A stretch of DNA of 64,000 nucleotides from Episyrphus balteatus (lineage: Eukaryota; Arthropoda; Insecta; Diptera; Syrphidae): positions 123,932,551 to 123,996,550 of the forward strand of contig NC_079135.1 of assembly GCF_945859705.1 (NCBI RefSeq). The letters run 5' to 3'. Shown in pieces: positions 58,390-64,000 of this stretch. The notes under the pieces were generated by a model. The model was not told the DNA's origin. It saw only the letters and a list, made by a program, of their open reading frames with translations, and did no database searches. Made by a program: the position numbers and the translations under genes. Every line of letters starts with the position of its first letter. The stretch's first letter is position 1.

Positions 58390-61010
58390 AATAATCTTTA
58401 TTAAAAACCTAACAGTAGTAAAAAATTTAAAATTTAAAAGTTGTAAATTTTGGTTTTTTTTTTCGTTTGCCATTTAGTTTTAGTTTTAATGACTTCTTTT
58501 TTTCTTAGAATAATAACAATTTGTAATATTAATTTCTTAAGCCTAATTGATATGACCAATATGGCCGTCTACCAGACTGACATTTTGAAATATTATTACA
58601 TTTATTAAAATACAGAAAGTGTTAAATATTTTTTGTTTACTATTTTATTAAACTAAAAATCTTCTTCAAGAATAGCTTTTCTATAACGTAGTGCAGTAAC
58701 AATATAGTTGTAGAGTCCATTACATCCTTGGTCGCCGTTGAGTATGCTGAGCATTTCTCCTTCTTCTATGCTGCGTTTGCTGAAGTATCTCAACCGAAAT
58801 TCAATCAGCACTGGGCATATCGCAATAAAATGTAATTTATCTTCACGAGCTTTCATGTTACATAGACTACACAGCAAAGGCAGATCTGGTCGGTGTGGTA
58901 CAAAATTTAGGTTGAGCAATTCGACTCTCGCTTTAAAAATTATGTTTATTTTGTTTAATGAGTTCCTATTTAGAAGATACGAGTTCTGTTGAAGGTTGTA
59001 TCTCAGACGACTATAGTAGCATCTAAACAGAGAAGAGCTGGCTTCCGATGCATACCTCTCGAACAGTACGCTTCCGAACTGCTCCAGGATCTCATTAAAC
59101 TTTATCCTTAGCCTTGACGGTTGCTCTTCTGAAATTATATTCAAGTTAGTTCCACATGTTGTTGTAAGATTAGTCCATTCTTCGAACATTGTTCCTTTTT
59201 CTTTGATGGCCGCTTTCTTTGGTATCCGACTATCTTCCATTTCAATTACCTTTACAATATAGTTGAAATGTATGTCTAGGGTGTCCATTACCAAAGGCGG
59301 TATACCTGATTCTAGGTAAATCATGTAATTTGGCGTATTTTTTGGTAATCGAAAGATTCTTTTTACAAAATACCTTAGGAATTTTTCCACAGATTCAAAG
59401 GAGGAATGCCCCCAAACTTGCGCCCCGTAAAATAGGATTGACAGCGCTGTGGAGCGGAACCACTTTTGTTTAGAACTGTGCTCAACGTACCTGTTCCTGA
59501 TGCATCTTTCCCATAACGAGGAGATTGCTCGCTTGGCCTCCGCCAATTTTCCCTCCAGATGTTTTTTCATATTTAGGTTTGAGGTTAGCAAAACTCCAAG
59601 GTATTTGTACTCGCGCACAATATCAACTGTCTGGCCATTATACTTCCATTTTTCATTTCTTGAATATCTGCCACCTCCACCTCTGAAAATCTTCATCTTC
59701 GATTTTTGCAGGTTAACTTCAAGGTTCCATCGATTGCAATATACCAGCCTGTTTATCATGAGCTGCATGCCATCTATTGTTTCGGAGAACAGCACGATGT
59801 CATCTGCATACATAAGGGGTGGGATAGTCAATCCTTCCACAACGATTTCACCTCTCACTTCATCAGTAATTTCATTGATGAAAATTATAAATAGCAGGGC
59901 ACTAAGTATACATCCTTGCTTAAGACCAGTTACTGTTGCAAACTCCTCGGATATTGACTCGCAGTCCCAAACGTAGGCTAAGTTGTTGGCGTACATCGCT
60001 TGTAAAAAAGGGCTTAACGATCGACTGAGTCAAATGCTGCACAAAAGTCTATAAAGAACGCGTATAACTTCTTCTGTCTCCTTTTATAAAGATCAGCAAT
60101 GTTCAACAGTGAAAAAATATGGTCTATCGTCGAATAACTTTTCCTGAAACCAGCCTATAATTCTGATAGAATTTTTTTGTTCTCTACCCACTTTGACAGT
60201 CTGTTGTGAATGAGTCCAGCAAAAAGTTTAACGCAGGTGTTAAGAAAAGAAATCCCTCTGTAGTTTGCTGGGTCCTCATATAGCTACCTTTTTTGTGGAG
60301 CGGGAAGATAATTGATTTTTGGAAAGCTTCAGGGACTGACGCACTTTCAAAAATTCGGTTGTATTCCGCTGTTAAAAGACAGACAAATTTTTCCGTGGCG
60401 TGTTTGAAGAATTCGAAGGGGATACGGTCATCCCCTGGGGCTTTGTTTAATTTTAAGTTTGAAATAGCGTCTTTTACCTCTTGGATCGAAAAAGGGGCAT
60501 CTAAGTAATCATCGAGGATTAAGGGAGCTGCATATTGTACCAATGGACCACTTGTTGTGTTATTGAGAAGACTGACGAAGTAGTCTCTAAGATTAGATGC
60601 ATGTAAACCCCGAGCGATGAAATTTGTTTTTCTATTAAGGTGCTTAATAGCTTTCCAAAACTCCGAAGATGAGCGGGTGTTAATTATAATGGCTATATTT
60701 AAGTTTGCAAAGGAAATTTTCTTGGAATAGCATAAACGTTTGAAGTTCCTATTCGCATCTGTATACAATTTTCTAAAAATCTCTAGGTTTTGGGTTCTTA
60801 AAAGGTTGAGGTATTTAAACGATAATTTTCTTGCTTTTATGCATTCTGCATCAAACCATTTTTGTTTAAATAATGTTTTATTTTTGTAAGGATTGCTTTG
60901 CGGGTTTGATTTTTTAATAATTTCTAAAATTACATTGTGTTTTAATGAACAATAATATGTTGCCCTGTGAAAAATCTCATTTAAAGTTAAAATCTAGAAG
61001 ATTTCCGTCG
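58390..61010 (-). mobile_element. 5'-truncated non-LTR retrotransposon
   Basis: It comprises the RT relic described separately plus a probable 3' UTR (58652 down to about 58390) that ends near a minus-strand AATAAAG. The endonuclease domain expected upstream of RT is absent, so the copy is 5'-truncated, which is usual for LINE insertions. Target-site duplications could not be recognised. Confidence 0.7.
58653..60997 (-). pseudogene. LINE ORF2: reverse transcriptase and zinc-knuckle tail, broken
   Basis: Read on the minus strand from about 60997: a linker with WFDAECIKARK, typical of the stretch between endonuclease and RT; then AISNLKLNKAPGDD.IPFEFF and IIFPLHKKGS (RT motifs 0-1). Near 60290 the frame shifts, and PANYRGISFLN continues in another frame. 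A TAG at about 60157-60159 breaks the SE(L)..AGFRKSYSTIDHIF block. Motif A reads FFIDFCAAFDSVD around 60030 and is followed by another frame break. From the ATG at 59996 a 447-codon frame is open: GLKQGCILSALLF (motif B), YADDIVLFSE (motif C, catalytic Asp pair), LEVNLQKSKMKIF (D), YKYLGVLL (E), then a long C-terminal part ending in a CxxC...H...C zinc knuckle (CSLCNMKARED.LHFIAIC). Catalytic residues are retained but the reading frame is broken at least three times, so it is inactive. The clade is not resolved. Confidence 0.9.
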
Positions 61011-61509
61011 CTCCAGGTGTTTGAAAAAAGTATTTTTTATTTTAGTTTTTTAGTAGTTTTGAAAGAAGAGCAAAAACTGCACCATAAACTCAAGCAGTTT
61101 TTATAAACTTTGAAAATATCAAAACTTTAGTGTTTGATACTTATTTGAAGTAACTTTTTTTAAACAAAATAGTGCGTTATGTATATTATAAGAAAATCGG
61201 TATTTTTGACATTTGACCTTCTATAGCTTATTTTGCACATCTGGGATTCCTGGACACTTTTAAAAGTTTTGTTGTGTTCAAACCGTCAAACTTTTGAAAA
61301 GAATTATTAAAGGGTCGTATTTTTTTATATTTAATGAAGCATTATTGATTGTACAGAATTTGAAGTTTGAAGACAGAAATGTCATTTTCTATTCAAAGAC
61401 CGATAAATGTGTCAACGAATCGTATTCAAATGTTATCAATTAACTTTTGAATCATTTTTTTTTTTTTCTAATAAACTTTTCATTACGAGCATTTGTCAGT
61501 TATATATAA
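61011..61509. other. Stretch without a recognised gene
   Basis: AT-rich, nothing recognised. Confidence 0.5.
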
Positions 61510-61511
61510 TA

Positions 61512-61995
61512 CAGTAAAGCCCGGATAAGTGCCTCTCGCTCAAGTGCCTAGCCCGCATAAGGACCTTTGTTTTTTTAGAACCAAAATATTAAGGATTTTT
61601 TCATATAAAATTCATCTTTTAAGTACCTTTCGCTTAACTGCCTTCCCCGCTTAATTGCCTGGCTTTTCAAATACTTATAATTGAATTTACTTGCAAAAAA
61701 TTCTTTTAAGTACACTTTTGAAACAAGTTTGAACTGTCAGAAAAACTTCTTTTCCTAAACCGCTCTAAAACTCAAAAATTCTACTAAAGGTAGAATTGAA
61801 CTAAGTAGGTATAGCTATTTTAAACTTTCAGAGTAATTTTGTTTTTAGTAATCAAACATGTTTTTTTTTATTATTAAATAAATAAAGACATAAGTGCCTA
61901 TGAGCACTTAAGCGGGTTCTTGTAAGTACCTTACCCCGCTTTAGTGCCTATCAAAATGGGGCATTTAAGGTGAGGTACTTATAAGGGTTTTACTG
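61512..61995. mobile_element. 484 bp pogo-like MITE with TA flanks
   Basis: The left end is CAGTAAAGCCCGGATAAGTG and the complemented right end is CAGTAAAACCCTTATAAGTA. TA lies on both sides (61510-61511 and 61996-61997). AAGTGCCT / AGGCACTT motifs recur many times inside (for example near 61530, 61545, 61905 and 61943), in both orientations. The termini fit pogo-type Tc1/mariner elements; no transposase. Confidence 0.85.
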
Positions 61996-61997
61996 TA

Positions 61998-63784
61998 CTA
62001 AAAATCACTAAAAAAACAGAAAATTTTTTTTGACCCTTACAATTTTTCCACCCGTGTAAGTCTTTTTAATTCTGAGATACTGAACATTGACTTTTTTTCT
62101 ACATTTGTGGCATATTTTTGAGAAAATTGTTTTATTTCATTATTGGCCATTATTTATTTTTTGTATTCCACAAAATGTAAGAGTCAAGAAAAAAATAAAA
62201 ATTGCGTATGGAAAATAACCTTTCTCAGCCGAAGAACCAAAATCATGAAGTACAGAAAAATTGAGGCCATCGAATGTTTTCAAATAGATTTCATAAATTT
62301 AAGACGATTTCTACAAAGATACTTATGGTTACACACATTTATTTTACACTTAATTGAAATCTCAATTTATTTTTTAAACCAAAAAATAAAACTATTTATC
62401 ATTAAATACATATTTTTACTAACCTCATTACAAATAATTTATTCCATTAATTTAAATTTAACAATAATTTCTACAAAAATGCTGACAAAAAACAAATTAT
62501 ATAAATAAATTTTGTAAATTTAATGGAAATGTTTCAATTTGTCGGTCCTCAAATAAAATTTATTGTTCCTGAATTTAAATTATTATATCTGTGGCAAGGA
62601 CAATAAGCACAACAAAATATATATAAATTTATGCGATATGATAAACTTTCAAGTCCTTTAAAATGATTTATACCTACTCTTTAAAATGTTCTTTAATACA
62701 AAAAAAGAAGAAATATTACGGACTCGAAATAAAAATTAAAATGAATTACTGACTGACCCATAAAGGATTTTTTTGTAATTATTTTGTATTCAAATTGATG
62801 TTTCAAAATTAAACGTTTTTAATGGCGCACTTCCTCTTTATTCAAACTTAATCAACCATCCTATTACTTGTGACCAATAAAATGGATTTTAATAACCCAA
62901 ACCAAGGGAAGTTAATTAAGTTTCACTAAATTTCGAAATGATCCTATAAATGTCAGTACATGCACTTTAATGTTAGTCTATTTCAATAGAAGAACAATAG
63001 ATCCACACACATTCAACTCTACACCCTACAGAGAGAGAGAGATATAAAACCAGGTGAAAATACTCCGACACAAAAAACAAAAGGATGTAACTGTTAAGTG
63101 GCAATTGGCGTGTTAAGTGCGAAAGTGCAGAGGTTTTATCTGATATTGGCCACAAAAGATTTTGAAAATTGTCCTGGTTTCTCTACGATAAAAAAAAAAA
63201 AAAAAAACGATTAGGAGGAGGTGAATAAACGTGTAATTATAGAATCAAGGACGAACAAGAATCCCAATTAAAATATCCTTCTTTTATTTTTTTTTTATTT
63301 TGGTTTTGTATTGTTCGTAAAATTAACCAAAATTAAAATAGATGAAATTGCGATAGTGTGTGTAATCCTGTAAAGGACTCGGTGAATTTCTCGTAGAATG
63401 CTCCACTCTGAGAGATACATTTCCTTTTTGGATCCTTATTCGCGAAACTTTATTCGAATGTTAATTAATTTTTTCGCTGAAAAGTTTTGCTCTCCATGGA
63501 AATTCCATGGAAACCGGAACCAAAAACTTTGGACGGAAAGAAAAAGAAGGTTAAGTCTAAAAGTTGCCGCCGAGGAAGGAATTTATGTAAAAAGATTATA
63601 TTTTTTTACTGTAGACAATTCTTTTTAAGTTGTGGTTAGAAAAAATTAATAATAATTAATTAGGAAATACACTAAACTAACAACTTTATGTTGTATCAAA
63701 AGTATGTTTTGTTAGTGGGTCCTTTTCTGCTGAGAATAATATTTTCCGGGTGTTTGTCAATTTTGTGCAAACTCACTGGAGGCC
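61998..63784. other. Stretch without a recognised gene
   Basis: The 121-codon plus frame at 62143-62508 translates to Ile/Asn/Lys-rich sequence in AT-rich DNA and has no known domain. A small imperfect inverted pair of ACTAACAA-type ends occurs at about 63675-63718. Confidence 0.45.
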
Positions 63785-63950
63785 GACGCACGCGTCCCCC
63801 CGTTTAGGCGGGAGGTGCATTTTTTTTTAAATATAACGAAAAATAAAAAAAAAATATTACAAAACAACGGCAACACTTACAGTTATGAACGATACCTTTT
63901 TCAAGAGCCAGAATTATACACTTGATTTTAATTTTTAAATCAAATTATTT
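63785..63950 (-). repeat. Dispersed repeat E, copy 2
   Basis: The complement of 45125-45290, with the shared AACGGCAACACTTACAG and the GC-rich CCCGTTTAGGCGGGAGGTGC block. The window ends soon after, so its full extent is unseen. Confidence 0.75.
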
Positions 63951-64000
63951 AAATTAATTGTTCTTTAAATAATCAACTTCAAAGTCAAAATTTGGGGAAA

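Noticed and set aside
58738..59976. Plus-strand frames of 62-175 codons
   Set aside because: Antisense to the LINE reverse transcriptase on the minus strand.
59449..59976. 175-codon plus-strand frame as an overlapping gene
   Set aside because: It mirrors the RT motif B-E region base for base and has no recognisable domain of its own.
63673..63718. Possible third tiny relative of the CCCAACTAACAA-ended MITE
   Set aside because: One side reads ACCCACTAACAAAA when complemented, but the other side (AAACTAACAACTTT) is a poor match and there is no consistent border dinucleotide.

Overview
This is a strongly AT-rich, repeat-dense eukaryotic window, most likely from an insect and probably a fly. 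Three things point there: 53-57 bp introns with GT...AG ends, an abundance of short foldback (MITE-like) elements, and relics of insect-type LINE and piggyBac elements. I found no convincing host gene. The window reads as intergenic or long-intron DNA filled by layers of transposable elements. Most open frames in it are chance openings in AT-rich or repeated DNA. All boundaries below were found by eye.

The centrepiece is 32438-41762, a 9.3 kb candidate DNA transposon with two intact, spliced, convergent genes. On the plus strand (32993-35260, 3 exons, 679 aa) is a transposase-like protein. It has the order of landmarks I associate with CACTA/En-Spm TNP2 transposases (Transposase_21 plus DUF4218-like tail). 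On the minus strand (37405-35974, 4 exons, 395 aa) is a protein with a DUF4806-like C-terminal domain. A 237 bp foldback sits between their 3' ends. The ends read CCCAA(C/G)TAACA and lie between AG dinucleotides. An 11-mer (ATCTCATAAGA) recurs near both ends. An 87 bp MITE at 44358-44444 has closely related ends and also lies between AG dinucleotides, so it is a candidate passenger of the same system.

Left part (1-32 kb): a degenerate reverse-transcriptase fragment beside a 136 bp tandem repeat (1.0-1.7 kb); five copies of a dispersed repeat built on a 187 bp tandem unit (2.8-4.8, 12.8-13.8, 24.9-25.7, 26.5-26.8 and 27.6-31.5 kb); a foldback with a 150 bp tandem array (7.0-8.1 kb); a MITE with near-identical 8 bp flanks (8.9-9.8 kb); a tRNA-like SINE-type piece (12.7 kb); and a 13 bp minisatellite (16.1 kb). 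The copy at 27.6-31.5 kb is interrupted by a TTA-flanked foldback rich in CGATA motifs and by an 1800 bp hAT-like element with a perfect 8 bp duplication. That hAT-like element itself holds two smaller foldbacks.

Right part (42-64 kb): more dispersed repeats, a local segmental duplication (47.9-49.7 kb), a TTAA-flanked piggyBac relic with a Cys-rich transposase tail (51.7-52.9 kb), two TA-flanked pogo-like MITEs (53.4 and 61.5 kb), and a 5'-truncated, frameshifted non-LTR retrotransposon on the minus strand (58.4-61.0 kb).
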